This document shows, piece after piece, positions 1 to 8,742 of a DNA stretch of 64,000 nucleotides. This DNA comes from Primorskyibacter flagellatus (lineage in GTDB: Bacteria; Pseudomonadota; Alphaproteobacteria; Rhodobacterales; Rhodobacteraceae), in NCBI RefSeq assembly GCF_014638275.1, contig NZ_BMFJ01000001.1, positions 2,034,338 through 2,098,337 of the forward strand. The letters run 5' to 3'. The stretch's first letter is position 1; each line of letters begins with the position of its first letter. A program made the translations under genes and the position numbers. The notes under the pieces are model-generated. The model saw only the letters and a program-made list of their open reading frames with translations. It did no database searches and had not been told where the DNA came from.

Positions 1-509
1 GGCGCGATTTCCCCGGGGTGGTTCATGCCGATCTCGATCACCGCGACCTCGGTGTCCTTCGGCATCCGCGCCAGCGTCAGGGGCACACCCCAGTGGTTGT
101 TGTAGCTCGCCTCCGCCGCATGCACGCGCGCCTGTCCGCCGATGACGGTCTTCAGCATTTCCTTGGTGGAGGTCTTGCCGACCGAACCGGTCACCGCGAC
201 GACCTTTCCAGCGATCCGCGCGCGGGCGGCGCGGCCCATGGCCTCCAGCCCCCGCAGCACGTCCGGCACGACCAGCAGCGGCGCATCGGGCGCGACGTCG
301 TCGGGAATGCGGGAGACAAGCGCGGCCCCTGCCCCAAGCTCAAGCGCCTGCCGCACGAAATCATGGCCGTCCCGCGCCGCCGAGAGCGCGACAAACATGT
401 CGCCGCGCTGGATCGTCCGCGTGTCGATGGAGACCCCGGTGACGGACCAGTCGCCCCGCGCCTCGCCGCCGGTGGCCTGCGCGGCCTCCGCCGCCGTCCA
501 GAGCGTCAT
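1..509 (-). CDS. murF: UDP-N-acetylmuramoyl-tripeptide--D-Ala-D-Ala ligase, partial (MurF)
   Basis: MurF adds D-Ala-D-Ala to the UDP-MurNAc-tripeptide, the last cytoplasmic ligation in peptidoglycan precursor synthesis. Only about 169 N-terminal residues lie inside the window; the gene runs off position 1. The Mur-ligase P-loop TGSVGKTST (about residues 105-113) is followed by the EIGMNHPGEI segment typical of MurF. The ATG at 509 overlaps the murE stop by 4 bp (ATGA), so the two are probably translationally coupled within the dcw operon. Identity is strong because of motif and position. Confidence 0.95.
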   Translation of the reverse strand, partial: MTLWTAAEAAQATGGEARGDWSVTGVSIDTRTIQRGDMFVALSAARDGHDFVRQALELGAGAALVSRIPDDVAPDAPLLVVPDVLRGLEAMGRAARARIAGKVVAVTGSVGKTSTKEMLKTVIGGQARVHAAEASYNNHWGVPLTLARMPKDTEVAVIEIGMNHPGEIA

Positions 510-1999
510 GGCAGGCGTCCGTCCAGCGCGGACACGGCAACGCTGGCCTGTTCGCTGTCGTCAAAGGGAAAGACCGTGTCGCCGACGATCTGCCCGGTCT
601 CGTGCCCCTTCCCCGCGATCAGCAGCGCGTCGCCCGGTTGCAGGGCATCGACGGCGCGCAGGATCGCCTCGGCACGGTCGGCAACTTCGGTCGCCTCCGG
701 ACAGCCGAGCATGACCGCCTGCCGGATCGCGGCGGGGTCCTCGGACCTCGGGTTGTCGTCGGTCACGAACACCACATCCGCATTCTGCGCCGCCGCCTCG
801 CCCATGAGGGGGCGCTTGGTCCGGTCGCGGTCACCGCCGGCACCGATGACGGCGATCAGGCGGCCCATGACATGCGGGCGCAGGGCCTTGAGCGCGGTGG
901 CCACGGCGTCCGGAGTATGGGCATAGTCGACAAACACCGCCGCCCCGTTGGCGCGGCGCGCGGCCAGTTCCATGCGGCCATGCACGGTGACCAGCGCCGG
1001 CAGGGCGGCAAAGACCTCGTCCGGGTCCTCACCGGACAGGATCGCCATGCCGGCGGCGACCAGAACGTTTTCCGCCTGAAAGCCCCCGATCAGGTTAAGC
1101 TGCACCTGATGCACCTCTCCGTCAAAGCTGAAGCGGATGGTCTGGCTGTCGGCGTCATACCGGCGGTTGAGGATACAGAGCTCCGCCTCCTCATGGCTGC
1201 CGACGGTCAGCACGTCGAGCCCCCGTTCCGCCGCCAGTTCCGCCATGTCCTCGCCGCGCAGCCCGTCGATGTTGATGACCGCAGAGGCGTCGGGGGGCAG
1301 GACGCGGGTAAACAGCCCGGCCTTCGCCTCGAAGTATTCTTCAAAGTCGTGGTGGTAGTCGAGGTGGTCCTGCGTGAGGTTGGTGAACCCCCCGACCTTC
1401 AGCACCACGCCGTCCAGCCGCCGCTGCGCCAGCCCGTGCGACGACGCCTCCATCGCGCCATGGGTGACGCCCTCGTCGGTCACTTCGGCCAGCATGCGGT
1501 GCAGGGTGATCGGTTCGGGCGTGGTGTGCATCAGGGGGGCGGAATAGCTGCCCTCGACCCCCGTGGTGCCAAGGTTCACCGCCTCGCGCCCGACCAGCAT
1601 CCAGATCTGGCGCAGGAAGGTCGCAACCGATGTCTTGCCGTTGGTGCCCGTCACCGCCGCCATCACGCGCGGCTGCCGCCCGAACCAGAGCGATGCGGTA
1701 TAGGCCAGCGCCTGACGCGGGTCTTCGGCAATCACCACGGCGGCATCACTGTCGGCCAGGTCGTCGGCCGCGATCTTCGCGCCCTCCGCATCTGTCAGCA
1801 CGGCGACCGCGCCCTGCCGCAGCGCATACTGGATGAATTCGGCCCCGTGGACGCGCGTTCCGGGCATCGCGGCAAAGAGGAAACCGTCGCGCACGTCGCG
1901 GCTGTCGACGGCCAGCCCGGTGATGGCCACGTCGCGGCCGCCCTGCGCGGACAGGCCAAGCTGGCCCAGTGTCTGCGTTTGCCCTGCGTCCGCTGCCAT
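506..1999 (-). CDS. murE: UDP-MurNAc-L-Ala-D-Glu--meso-diaminopimelate ligase (MurE)
   Basis: Cytoplasmic Mur ligase of 497 aa, a usual length for MurE. It adds the third peptide residue to UDP-MurNAc-dipeptide. The ATP loop TGTNGKTS lies near residue 118. The DNPR motif (in TDDNPRSEDP, near residue 410) is the known signature of meso-DAP-specific rather than Lys-specific enzymes. It sits 18 bp downstream of ftsI and overlaps murF by 4 bp, as expected in an alphaproteobacterial dcw cluster. Confidence 0.97.
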   Translation of the reverse strand: MAADAGQTQTLGQLGLSAQGGRDVAITGLAVDSRDVRDGFLFAAMPGTRVHGAEFIQYALRQGAVAVLTDAEGAKIAADDLADSDAAVVIAEDPRQALAYTASLWFGRQPRVMAAVTGTNGKTSVATFLRQIWMLVGREAVNLGTTGVEGSYSAPLMHTTPEPITLHRMLAEVTDEGVTHGAMEASSHGLAQRRLDGVVLKVGGFTNLTQDHLDYHHDFEEYFEAKAGLFTRVLPPDASAVINIDGLRGEDMAELAAERGLDVLTVGSHEEAELCILNRRYDADSQTIRFSFDGEVHQVQLNLIGGFQAENVLVAAGMAILSGEDPDEVFAALPALVTVHGRMELAARRANGAAVFVDYAHTPDAVATALKALRPHVMGRLIAVIGAGGDRDRTKRPLMGEAAAQNADVVFVTDDNPRSEDPAAIRQAVMLGCPEATEVADRAEAILRAVDALQPGDALLIAGKGHETGQIVGDTVFPFDDSEQASVAVSALDGRLP

Positions 2000-2017
2000 C
2001 CCCGCTGCCTTTCCGGC

Positions 2018-3811
2018 TTAGTTCGATGTCAGCGTTATACCAGCGAGGTTGACGGGTGCAATCTCGGGCCGGAGGCCGAGCAGCGGGGCGATCCGCGTGA
2101 TCATCTCTGCCCCGACCGGCACGGCGGTCCAGCCGGCGGTGCGCCGTGGCTTGTCGCCCGAGGTCTCGACCGCTTCGTCCAGCGTCACGATCAGCACGTA
2201 GCGCGGGTCGTTCGCCGGGAACATGGAGGCGAAGGTGGTGATCGTCTTGTCCTTGAAATACCCGCCCGTGGGTTTGGGCTTGTCCGCCGTGCCGGTCTTG
2301 CCGCCGACCGAGTAGTGGTCGATGCGCGCGAAGGATGCGGTGCCTTCGGTCACAACACGGCGCAGCAGATCCTGGGACATGCGCGCGGCGGCGGTGGACA
2401 TGACCTGGGGCCCGTCCTGCGGCGCCTTCTGGGTCAGCAGGGTCGGGCGCACGCGCTTGCCGTTGTTGGCGATGGTCGCATAGGCGGCGGCCAGGTGCAG
2501 CGGGCTGACCGACATGCCATGACCGAAGGACACGGTCATCGTGGTCAGGTCGGACCAGTTCTTCTGGATCAGCGGCGCGCCGCTCGGGGCCTCGATCATC
2601 TCCACCGGCGTGGGTTCGAACAGGCCGAGATCGGCGAGGAACTGCTTCTGGCGTTCGCCGCCGATCTTCTCGGCAATGCGGGCGGTCCCGATGTTGGAGC
2701 TTTCGATGATGATCTCCGCCACGCTCATTTCCTTGCCGAGGTAATGGCTGTCGCGGATCGCATGGCGACCCCAGCGGATCGGGCCGCGGATGTCGATGAT
2801 CGTCTCGGGACTGACCAGCCCCATGTCCAGCGCCTGTGCGGCGGTGAAGATCTTGAAGGTGGAGCCAAGCTCGTACACCCCCTGCACCGCCCGATTGAAC
2901 AGCGGGCTGTCGTCGGGGTGGCCCTTGGTCGGCAGCGGCGGGCGGTTGTTCGGGTCGAAGTCGGGCAGCGACACCATCGAGATGATCTCGCCCGTCTTCA
3001 CATCCATCAGGACAGACGCGGCGCCCTTGGCGTTCATCACCCGCATCCCGCCGTAAAGCACCTGTTCGGCGGCCGCCTGCACGGTCAGGTCCAGCGACAG
3101 CTGCAGCGGACGTCCGCCGTTGGCCGGATCGGTGAGATAGTCGTCGAACTTCTTCTCGACCCCGGCGGTGCCGCGGATCTCGGCCGCATCCACGCCCTCT
3201 TCCCCGTAGCCCGCGCCGCCGAGGATATGGGCGGCAATCGCGCCGTTCGGGTACAGCCGCATCTCGCGCGGGCCGAACAGCAGGCCGGGCTCACCGATGT
3301 CATGCACGGCCTGACGCTGTTCGGGGCTGATGTTGCGGCGGATCCAGACGAAACGGCGGGATCCGGTGAAATCCTTCTCCAGCCGCTCGCGGTCGAGTTC
3401 CGGGAAGATCTCTGCCAGTTCGCGGGCGGCCTTCACGGGTTCGACCATCTGGTGCGGGTGTGCGTAAAGCGCAAAGGTGTCGAGGTTGGTGGCCAGGATC
3501 CGCCCCTGCCGGTCCACGATATCCCCGCGCTGCGCCACGATGGCCGAGCCGGCGGAGGAGGTGCGCGGTTCGGCGGGTTCGGATTCCGCCACGACCCACA
3601 TCTTGACCCCGATGGTCACGAAGGCGAGCGCGAACATCGCGCCCAGCACAAGGATCCGTCCCTCGGCCCGGACACGGGCGCGATCGCGCATCTCCTCGTG
3701 ACGCAGACGCAGGTTCTCCTTCTCGATGCTGTCGGGGTTCTCGCCCTTCTCGCGGGCTTCGAGGATACGGGCCAGCGGACGCAGCGGGATGCGGAGGGGC
3801 GTGTTGCTCAC
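2018..3811 (-). CDS. ftsI: Division-specific peptidoglycan transpeptidase FtsI (PBP3)
   Basis: Class B penicillin-binding protein that cross-links septal peptidoglycan. I place the start at the GTG at 3811, giving 597 aa; it overlaps the ftsL stop as GTGA, and the longer frame upstream only reads through ftsL and rsmH. A charged cytoplasmic N-terminus (about 50 aa) precedes one membrane segment (about residues 53-75). Transpeptidase motifs are complete: SxxK as STFK (Ser317), SxN as SSN (371-373) and KTG (505-507). An N-terminal PBP dimerisation region lies between. Confidence 0.95.
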   Translation of the reverse strand: MSNTPLRIPLRPLARILEAREKGENPDSIEKENLRLRHEEMRDRARVRAEGRILVLGAMFALAFVTIGVKMWVVAESEPAEPRTSSAGSAIVAQRGDIVDRQGRILATNLDTFALYAHPHQMVEPVKAARELAEIFPELDRERLEKDFTGSRRFVWIRRNISPEQRQAVHDIGEPGLLFGPREMRLYPNGAIAAHILGGAGYGEEGVDAAEIRGTAGVEKKFDDYLTDPANGGRPLQLSLDLTVQAAAEQVLYGGMRVMNAKGAASVLMDVKTGEIISMVSLPDFDPNNRPPLPTKGHPDDSPLFNRAVQGVYELGSTFKIFTAAQALDMGLVSPETIIDIRGPIRWGRHAIRDSHYLGKEMSVAEIIIESSNIGTARIAEKIGGERQKQFLADLGLFEPTPVEMIEAPSGAPLIQKNWSDLTTMTVSFGHGMSVSPLHLAAAYATIANNGKRVRPTLLTQKAPQDGPQVMSTAAARMSQDLLRRVVTEGTASFARIDHYSVGGKTGTADKPKPTGGYFKDKTITTFASMFPANDPRYVLIVTLDEAVETSGDKPRRTAGWTAVPVGAEMITRIAPLLGLRPEIAPVNLAGITLTSN

Positions 3812-4167
3812 AGCTTTTCCTCCGCCATGGAAAGGGTGGAAACCTCGACCGGGTTGGTGACGACCAGCGGCGCGACCTCGCGCTGCGGATAATCGACCTG
3901 GTCCATACGGCCGAACTGGTCTGGGGTGATCGGCAGCAGGGCGAGGGAGTCGAAGTTCAGTTCCGCCAGTTCGCTCAGACGGTCGGGGCGGTTCAGATAG
4001 GCCCATTCCGCGCGCAGGACGCCAAGCCGGGCACGGGCCTGCGCGATCTGATCCTGCAGGCGTTCGGCCTCGTTCACGATCTGCTTGGTGCGGTAGTTTT
4101 CCTGGTAGGCCCAGAAGCCAAGCCCGATCAGGGCGGCAAAGGACAGGATATAGAGCAACGTTCTCAT
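3808..4167 (-). CDS. ftsL: Cell division protein FtsL
   Basis: Small bitopic divisome protein of 119 aa. One N-terminal membrane segment (about residues 3-20) is followed by a heptad-rich region ([20 protein letters not shown], about 32-51), as in FtsL coiled coils that pair with FtsB and FtsQ. Position between rsmH and ftsI and 4-bp overlaps with both (ATGA with rsmH, GTGA with ftsI) support the call; sequence alone is poorly conserved in this family. Confidence 0.9.
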   Translation of the reverse strand: MRTLLYILSFAALIGLGFWAYQENYRTKQIVNEAERLQDQIAQARARLGVLRAEWAYLNRPDRLSELAELNFDSLALLPITPDQFGRMDQVDYPQREVAPLVVTNPVEVSTLSMAEEKL

Positions 4168-5171
4168 TGCAGTCTTCCCTGGAATTCCGGCATTCCCAAT
4201 GCCTTGCGGTCAATCTTTTCGGCCGGCGCCTCGGTCCGGCGGGCCACCCGCAGCCGGGCAGAGCGGGCGCGGGGGTTTGCGGCCAGTTCCTCGTCATCCG
4301 GGCCGACGGCCTTCCGGGTGACGGCGGCGAAGCGGGGCGCGTCCTCGGGCGCTTCGGGGGCATAGCGGTTCGACCGCCCTGCCCCGCCCGAGCGCATCTG
4401 GATGAAGCGTTTGACCATCCGGTCCTCGACCGAATGGAAGGTGACGACGGCCAGCATGCCGCCGGGCTTCAGCGCACGCTCGGCGGCCATCAGCCCCTCG
4501 GCCAGCGCGCCGTATTCGTCATTCACCGCGATGCGCAGCGCCTGGAAGGTGCGGGTCGCGGGGTGGGACTGGCCGGGCTTTGCGCGTGGCAGGCAGGACT
4601 CCACGATGCCGGCCAGGCGCAGGGTGGTGGTGATCGGGTCGGCGGCGCGTTCGCGCACGATGGTCCGCGCGATCCGGCGGGAGGCACGCTCCTCTCCATA
4701 AAGGAAGATCACGTCGGCAAGGTCGCCCTCCTCCATGCCGTTGACCAGATCGGCGGCGGTCGGTCCGCTCTGGCTCATCCGCATGTCGAGTGGACCTTCC
4801 TTCATGAAGGAAAACCCGCGTTCGGCAAGGTCCAGCTGCATCGACGATACGCCGAGGTCCAGAACCACGCCGTCCAGCGGTTCGCCCGCGATCTCGTCCA
4901 GATCGGCGAAGTTGCCCTGCCTCAGGTCGATCCGGCCCTCGTAGCCGCCGATCCAGCCTTCCGCCATCTCCGCCGCCAGCGGGTCCTGATCCACACCGAT
5001 CACGCGGTCGGCCCCGGCCTCGACCAGCCCGCGGGCATAGCCGCCCGCGCCGAAGGTGCCGTCAAGCCAGACGCCGGAAACCGGCGCGACCGCTTTCAGC
5101 AGGGGACGCAGCAGCACCGGGACATGGGGCGCGTCCGGGCCGGAAGTCTGACCGGGGGCGCGGGCGGCCAT
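4164..5171 (-). CDS. rsmH: 16S rRNA (cytosine(1402)-N(4))-methyltransferase RsmH
   Basis: SAM-dependent enzyme that N4-methylates C1402 in the 16S rRNA P-site region. The protein has 335 aa. It shows the SAM site [12 protein letters not shown] near residue 38 with the following acidic VIGVDQDP strand, the [13 protein letters not shown] motif near 105 and the [15 protein letters not shown] motif near 245, all typical of RsmH/MraW. It lies between mraZ (3 bp gap) and ftsL. Confidence 0.96.
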   Translation of the reverse strand: MAARAPGQTSGPDAPHVPVLLRPLLKAVAPVSGVWLDGTFGAGGYARGLVEAGADRVIGVDQDPLAAEMAEGWIGGYEGRIDLRQGNFADLDEIAGEPLDGVVLDLGVSSMQLDLAERGFSFMKEGPLDMRMSQSGPTAADLVNGMEEGDLADVIFLYGEERASRRIARTIVRERAADPITTTLRLAGIVESCLPRAKPGQSHPATRTFQALRIAVNDEYGALAEGLMAAERALKPGGMLAVVTFHSVEDRMVKRFIQMRSGGAGRSNRYAPEAPEDAPRFAAVTRKAVGPDDEELAANPRARSARLRVARRTEAPAEKIDRKALGMPEFQGRLQ

Positions 5172-5174
5172 GGC

Positions 5175-5696
5175 TTACTCGCCCCCCTGCGCATCGCCGA
5201 ACATCATCGCGTCGATGGCGGCATCGGGGTCGAAATCCTCGCCCAGGGTGTCGTCCTGTGCGGCGACCTCGGCCTGGTAATCGTCGCGCTTCCAGAGCTG
5301 GAAGGTCTTCAGGTCACCGAGGAACGTCACGTATTCCTCTTTCCCGAGGTCCAGCTTCTCGCGCACGCGGGCGGGCACGACGATGCGGCCCGTGTCATCC
5401 ACGGTGACGGGAACGGCGCTGTGAATATAGTGCTGGCGCAGGGCCTTGCCGACCGCGTCGGCCTTGGGGCGGGAGGACAGCGCCGACTGGATTTCGGCGA
5501 TGGAGTCGATGGAGTAGCCCTCGACAAACCCCTTCAGGCGCGGGCCGCAGAGCAGCACCATGCGCGCGGGCTTGCCGGGTTGCCATTCGGGATCCTGCTT
5601 TTCGAGAACGCGGCGGAAGTCGACGGGGACGGACAGCCGGTACTTGGCGTCCACCTTCATGTCTTCGCTGCCCTGGAACCGCTCTATGTAAGCCAA
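5175..5696 (-). CDS. mraZ: Transcriptional regulator MraZ
   Basis: AbrB-fold DNA-binding regulator that heads and controls the dcw operon; 173 aa. Two MraZ repeats are visible, the first as KVDAKYRLSVPVDFR (about residues 15-29) and the second as VTVDDTGRIVVPARVREKL (about 99-117). The start is the TTG at 5696: the conserved RFQGS N-terminal motif begins at residue 6, and no ATG or GTG is in frame above it. A GAGG lies only 2 nt upstream of the TTG, which is unusually close. The C-terminal acidic tail exceeds the classic 150 aa form. Confidence 0.93.
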   Translation of the reverse strand: MAYIERFQGSEDMKVDAKYRLSVPVDFRRVLEKQDPEWQPGKPARMVLLCGPRLKGFVEGYSIDSIAEIQSALSSRPKADAVGKALRQHYIHSAVPVTVDDTGRIVVPARVREKLDLGKEEYVTFLGDLKTFQLWKRDDYQAEVAAQDDTLGEDFDPDAAIDAMMFGDAQGGE

Positions 5697-5747
5697 TTCC
5701 TCACGTCCCGTTCCCCCGTAAAGGTTTCCTGACCCCGGAAACGGAAA

Positions 5748-5784
5748 CGGCGGATAGGGGAAGCTGCCACTGCCCTATCCGCCG
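5748..5784 (-). promoter_or_regulatory. 12-bp perfect inverted repeat in the mraZ leader
   Basis: CGGCGGATAGGG at 5748-5759 is the exact reverse complement of 5773-5784, with a 13-nt loop. It lies about 50-90 nt upstream of the mraZ start on the transcribed strand, so it could be a leader hairpin or an operator. It is not followed by a T run. Function is inferred from position only. Confidence 0.5.
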
Positions 5785-6015
5785 CCCTCGTCCCGTTACC
5801 GGGTTGTCCGACTGCGCGTGCCACCTGGGGGGATGTCTGCTCGCCCACGCGCCGGATCTCTTGGTTTGATGAAAGCGGGTGCCTGTATGATCACTGCCTT
5901 GGGTTTTTATGAGGTCTTGACGCCTCGTTTCCCGTTCTCATCTTGTGAACCATGGATGCCATGGGCCTTGATGGGACGCAACAAGTATTTCGCCACTTTC
6001 CTTGCGCTCACAAGG

Positions 6016-6024
6016 TTATCCACA
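6016..6024 (+). promoter_or_regulatory. Consensus DnaA box 9-mer
   Basis: TTATCCACA is an exact match to the high-affinity DnaA box. It is single in this gap, so it does not define an origin. It might serve DnaA control of the division cluster, or be chance. Confidence 0.3.
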
Positions 6025-6418
6025 AGATCGCGTGACCGAAGCTTGATCGTATTCTTGGCAATTTTTCGCCTATATCGGGATCTTTATGGAACCATATACC
6101 ATATATAGACGTGATCCGTCTGACCCCAGTGCGTCCCATCAAATCCAAAGTTTTTTCAATCACAGGCAAATCGGCGGTCATTTTGGATGCAGCGCTTTCG
6201 TCGTGCGCCGTGAAAACCGGCAAAATCACCCTCGAATCACGGAATCGGGAGGGGTGCGCCCCCCGCATCCCACAATTGGCGGACCTCCTGTCCCACACGT
6301 CCCATCCCGGACCATGGCGCCCCCCGCGTCCCAAGACATCCCATCCGCGGGCCCCGGCGCGCCATTGCCTCCCCCTGCCGGCCGCGCGATACCTCAGGCG
6401 ACCGCCCCAGGAACTCCC

Positions 6419-6865
6419 ATGCCCGTCCACTTCCGCGCCGCCACCGCCGCCGACCTGCCCGCACTGATGGCGCTTCTCGCCGATGACGACCTCGGCCGGG
6501 GGCGGGAGGGCACCGATCCCGCCCCCTACCGCGCGGCCTTCGCGACCATCGACGCGGACCCGAACCAGATCTTCTGCGTCGCCGACCGGGACGGAGAGAT
6601 CGTCGGCATGCAGCAGATCACCTTCATTCCCGGCCTGTCCCGGAAGGGTGCCTGGCGCGGCATGATCGAGGCGGTGCGAGTCGCGCGGCACCGGCGGAAC
6701 GAAGGGATCGGCGGGCGGATGATCGAATGGGCGATTGCCGAATGCCGCTCACGCGGCTGCAGCCTAGTCCAGCTGACCTCCGACCGGACGCGCGAGGAGG
6801 CACACCGCTTCTACGACCGGCTTGGCTTCACTGCGTCGCATGTCGGATACAAGATGACTCTGTAG
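6419..6865 (+). CDS. GNAT family N-acetyltransferase
   Basis: Predicted cytoplasmic acetyl-CoA-dependent N-acetyltransferase of 148 aa; substrate unknown. The ATG at 6419 begins the typical FRAATAADLPALMALL N-terminus. The acetyl-CoA pyrophosphate loop appears as ARHRRNEGIGGRMIEWA (about residues 87-103), followed by the C-terminal VQLTSDRTREEAHRFYDRLGF segment common to GNATs acting on small molecules. It converges with mrp, 30 bp away. Confidence 0.9.
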   Translation: MPVHFRAATAADLPALMALLADDDLGRGREGTDPAPYRAAFATIDADPNQIFCVADRDGEIVGMQQITFIPGLSRKGAWRGMIEAVRVARHRRNEGIGGRMIEWAIAECRSRGCSLVQLTSDRTREEAHRFYDRLGFTASHVGYKMTL

Positions 6866-6895
6866 CGGGCCCTGCCTGGCGCCGCCCGACGGGCC

Positions 6896-7957
6896 TCAGG
6901 CCAGTCCGCCACGCACCAGACCCTCGGCCAGCCGTGCATAGGCCTCGGCCATCGGACCGTCCCCGGCAGCGACCGGGGTGCCCGCGTCCCCGCCAAGCCG
7001 GGTGTCGAGGTCGATCGGAAGCTGCGCCAGCAACGGCACGCCCATCCTCTCAGCCTCCGCCTTCACTCCGCCGTGGCCGAAGATCGCGTGCTCCGCCCCG
7101 CAGGAGGGGCAGACGAACATCGACATGTTCTCGATCAGCCCCAGCACCGGGGTCTTCAGCGTGGCGAACATGTCGATGGCCTTGCGCGCGTCGATCAGCG
7201 CCACGTCCTGCGGCGTCGACACCACCAGCGCGCCGGTGACCTCGGACCGCTGGCACAATGTCAGCTGCACGTCCCCGGTGCCCGGAGGCAGGTCGACGAT
7301 CAGCACGTCAAGTTCGCCCCAGTTCACCTGCCCAAGCATCTGCTGCAGCGCCCCCATAAGCATCGGACCGCGCCAGACCACGGCCTTGCCCTCCTCCATC
7401 ATGAAGCCGATGGACATGAGCGTGACGCCGTGGGCGCGCAGCGGTTCGATGATCTTGCCGTCGGCCGACGCCGGACGGCCGGAGGCGCCCATCATCCGTG
7501 GCTGCGAGGGACCGTATATATCAGCGTCCAGCAGACCGACCCGCCGCCCCTGTTTCGCCAGCGCCACGGCGAGGTTGGAGGAAACGGTGGATTTGCCCAC
7601 CCCGCCCTTGCCCGAGGCGATTGCCAGGATCCGGTCCACACCCGAGGGCTTCATCGGCCCTGCCTGCGGCGTCGGGTGGCCACCGACCTTGATTTGCGGC
7701 GGGCGTTCCTGCTGATGCGCGGTAAGCACGACGCTTACCTCAGAGACGCCGGGCAGCGCGCGCACCGCGTTCTCCACGATCTGGCGCAGGGTCGACATCT
7801 GGCGCGCCATCTCGGGCGACGGCGCTTCGATCACGAAGCGCACGACACCGTTTTCAGCACTGAGGGCGCGGATCATGTCCCGGCTGACCAGGGTTCCGCC
7901 GTCGGGAAGCTCCATTCGCTGCAGCGCAGCAACAACTGAGGTCCTGAGGTCGCTCAT
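6896..7957 (-). CDS. mrp: Iron-sulfur cluster carrier ATPase Mrp/ApbC
   Basis: P-loop ATPase that binds and transfers Fe-S clusters to apoproteins; 353 aa. An N-terminal MIP18-like (DUF59) domain (about 1-85) precedes the deviant Walker A motif GKGGVGKST (about residue 115). The CPSCG pair that holds the bridging Fe-S cluster is near residue 272. Conserved [11 protein letters not shown] and VDLPPGTGD motifs are present. No obvious operon partner lies on this strand. Confidence 0.95.
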   Translation of the reverse strand: MSDLRTSVVAALQRMELPDGGTLVSRDMIRALSAENGVVRFVIEAPSPEMARQMSTLRQIVENAVRALPGVSEVSVVLTAHQQERPPQIKVGGHPTPQAGPMKPSGVDRILAIASGKGGVGKSTVSSNLAVALAKQGRRVGLLDADIYGPSQPRMMGASGRPASADGKIIEPLRAHGVTLMSIGFMMEEGKAVVWRGPMLMGALQQMLGQVNWGELDVLIVDLPPGTGDVQLTLCQRSEVTGALVVSTPQDVALIDARKAIDMFATLKTPVLGLIENMSMFVCPSCGAEHAIFGHGGVKAEAERMGVPLLAQLPIDLDTRLGGDAGTPVAAGDGPMAEAYARLAEGLVRGGLA

Positions 7958-8265
7958 GGCACGGCTCCGATCGGTATGCGATTCCTGTCTAGACCACTAA
8001 ATATGGGAGTGCCACCCATGCCACAGCCCCCGGTAACGTGGCGTCAATTGTCCTTTCGGAAAATCCACGCAGATTAAGATTTCATCACGGTCCGCCAACA
8101 CTGTTGAAAACCAACAACTTGCTGGCCGCTCCTTCAGTTGCATCCGCTGCATAGCTGCGTTGCAGCATCGGACGTTGTGCAAGCGCAGAAAAACCGTATC
8201 TTCATCTCAACACGACGCCGCAGGGCAATCCGGCCCGACACGGCACACTCGAAAGGCACTACCAA
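7958..8265. other. Divergent intergenic region, mrp / DUF1127 gene
   Basis: 308 bp separating two divergent genes, so it should carry promoters for both. It has relatively low GC. For the plus strand, TTGTGC (8176-8181) and TATCTT (8198-8203) sit 16 bp apart and could be a promoter. In Rhodobacter the equivalent gene is driven by RpoHI/RpoHII; I cannot assign the sigma factor here. Confidence 0.4.
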
Positions 8266-8484
8266 ATGACGATGATGACCGAAACCCGCACCGCAGCAGT
8301 GGCCCACTCCGGCCTGTTCTCGCGTATCGTGGCAGGTCTGACCGAGCGCTACACCCAATACGCGGCTTACCGGAAATGTGTGGCGGAGCTCTCTGCCCTG
8401 TCCGACCGCGAGCTCCGCGACCTGGGCCTGCACCGCTCCATGATCCGTTCCCTGGCACACGAAGAAGCCTACCGGAACGTCTGA
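8266..8484 (+). CDS. DUF1127 small Arg-rich protein (CcaF1-like)
   Basis: Small basic protein of 72 aa with the DUF1127 core ELSALSDRELRDLGLHRSMI (about residues 42-61). ATG codons also occur at 8269, 8272 and in the next few codons, so the exact start may differ slightly. In Rhodobacter sphaeroides a DUF1127 protein (CcaF1) is encoded directly upstream of, and co-transcribed with, the CcsR1-4 small RNAs and acts in RNA maturation and turnover. The same arrangement is seen here, with the RNA array starting about 10 bp after the stop, so I infer the same role. Confidence 0.85.
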   Translation: MTMMTETRTAAVAHSGLFSRIVAGLTERYTQYAAYRKCVAELSALSDRELRDLGLHRSMIRSLAHEEAYRNV

Positions 8485-8490
8485 GTTTTA

Positions 8491-8528
8491 CAGTTCGGAA
8501 GGCCCTCTCCTCCTCCCTGGGCCGACTG
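8491..8528 (+). ncRNA. CcsR-like stem-loop RNA, copy 1
   Basis: Hairpin whose loop carries CTCTCCTCCTCCCT with CCTCCTCCC at 8509-8517. Flanks pair as CAGT/ACTG and CCC/GGG plus CGG/CCG. It starts 6 bp after the DUF1127 stop. The loop is complementary to G-rich (Shine-Dalgarno-like) sequence, as in CcsR RNAs of Rhodobacter. Confidence 0.8.
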
Positions 8529-8534
8529 AAACCA

Positions 8535-8569
8535 GCGACGGCATCTCTCCTCCTCCCTGATGTCGTCGC
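8535..8569 (+). ncRNA. CcsR-like stem-loop RNA, copy 2
   Basis: CCTCCTCCC at 8549-8557 in the loop. The stem pairs GCGACGGCAT (8535-8544) with ATGTCGTCGC (8560-8569), one G-T opposition. The stem sequence differs from copy 1 while the loop is kept, which supports a structured RNA. Confidence 0.8.
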
Positions 8570-8610
8570 ACCTATCCCCGGAGCCGGGTAAGTCGCTCCG
8601 CAAAGAGATG

Positions 8611-8643
8611 CACCGGGCCCTCTCCTCCTCCCTGGGTTCGGTG
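8611..8643 (+). ncRNA. CcsR-like stem-loop RNA, copy 3
   Basis: CCTCCTCCC at 8624-8632. Stem arms CACCGGGCCC (8611-8620) and GGGTTCGGTG (8634-8643) pair with G-U pairs. The distance from copy 2 (75 bp motif to motif) is longer than the other intervals, leaving about 40 bp of spacer. Confidence 0.8.
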
Positions 8644-8652
8644 ACAGCAAGA

Positions 8653-8687
8653 CCGGCGGCCCCTCTCCTCCTCCCTGGGGTCGCCGG
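8653..8687 (+). ncRNA. CcsR-like stem-loop RNA, copy 4
   Basis: CCTCCTCCC at 8667-8675. CCGGCG (8653-8658) pairs with CGCCGG (8682-8687), with an inner CCCC/GGGG pairing. Confidence 0.8.
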
Positions 8688-8703
8688 GACTGCACTACCA
8701 GAT

Positions 8704-8735
8704 ACGGCGGCCCTCTCCTCCTCCCTGGGTCGACG
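8704..8735 (+). ncRNA. CcsR-like stem-loop RNA, copy 5
   Basis: CCTCCTCCC at 8717-8725. Stem formed by ACG and inner CCC with the matching GGG and CGT; weaker than the other copies. Confidence 0.7.
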
Positions 8736-8742
8736 TTAAACG

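Larger units (their letters stand above)
5697..6418. other. Intergenic region between mraZ and the GNAT gene
   Basis: About 720 bp with no convincing gene. It should hold the divergent promoters for the dcw operon and the GNAT gene. The stretch around 5990-6240 is more AT-rich than its surroundings. An open frame continues upstream of the GNAT start, but its residues look like non-coding translation and the GNAT domain begins at 6419. Visible elements are the inverted repeat at 5748-5784 and one DnaA-box-like 9-mer. Confidence 0.6.

Noticed and set aside
602-3892. Very long open frame on the plus strand across murE and ftsI
   Set aside because: Antisense to well-identified genes; His/Arg/Gly/Asp-rich composition typical of reverse-frame reading in high-GC DNA.
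2018-4363. 781-codon version of FtsI
   Set aside because: The extra N-terminal 184 codons read out of frame through ftsL and rsmH; the GTG at 3811 gives the standard protein.
6016-6024. Replication origin at the DnaA box
   Set aside because: Only one consensus box, no cluster and no dnaA, dnaN, parAB or hemE neighbours. An origin is not supported.
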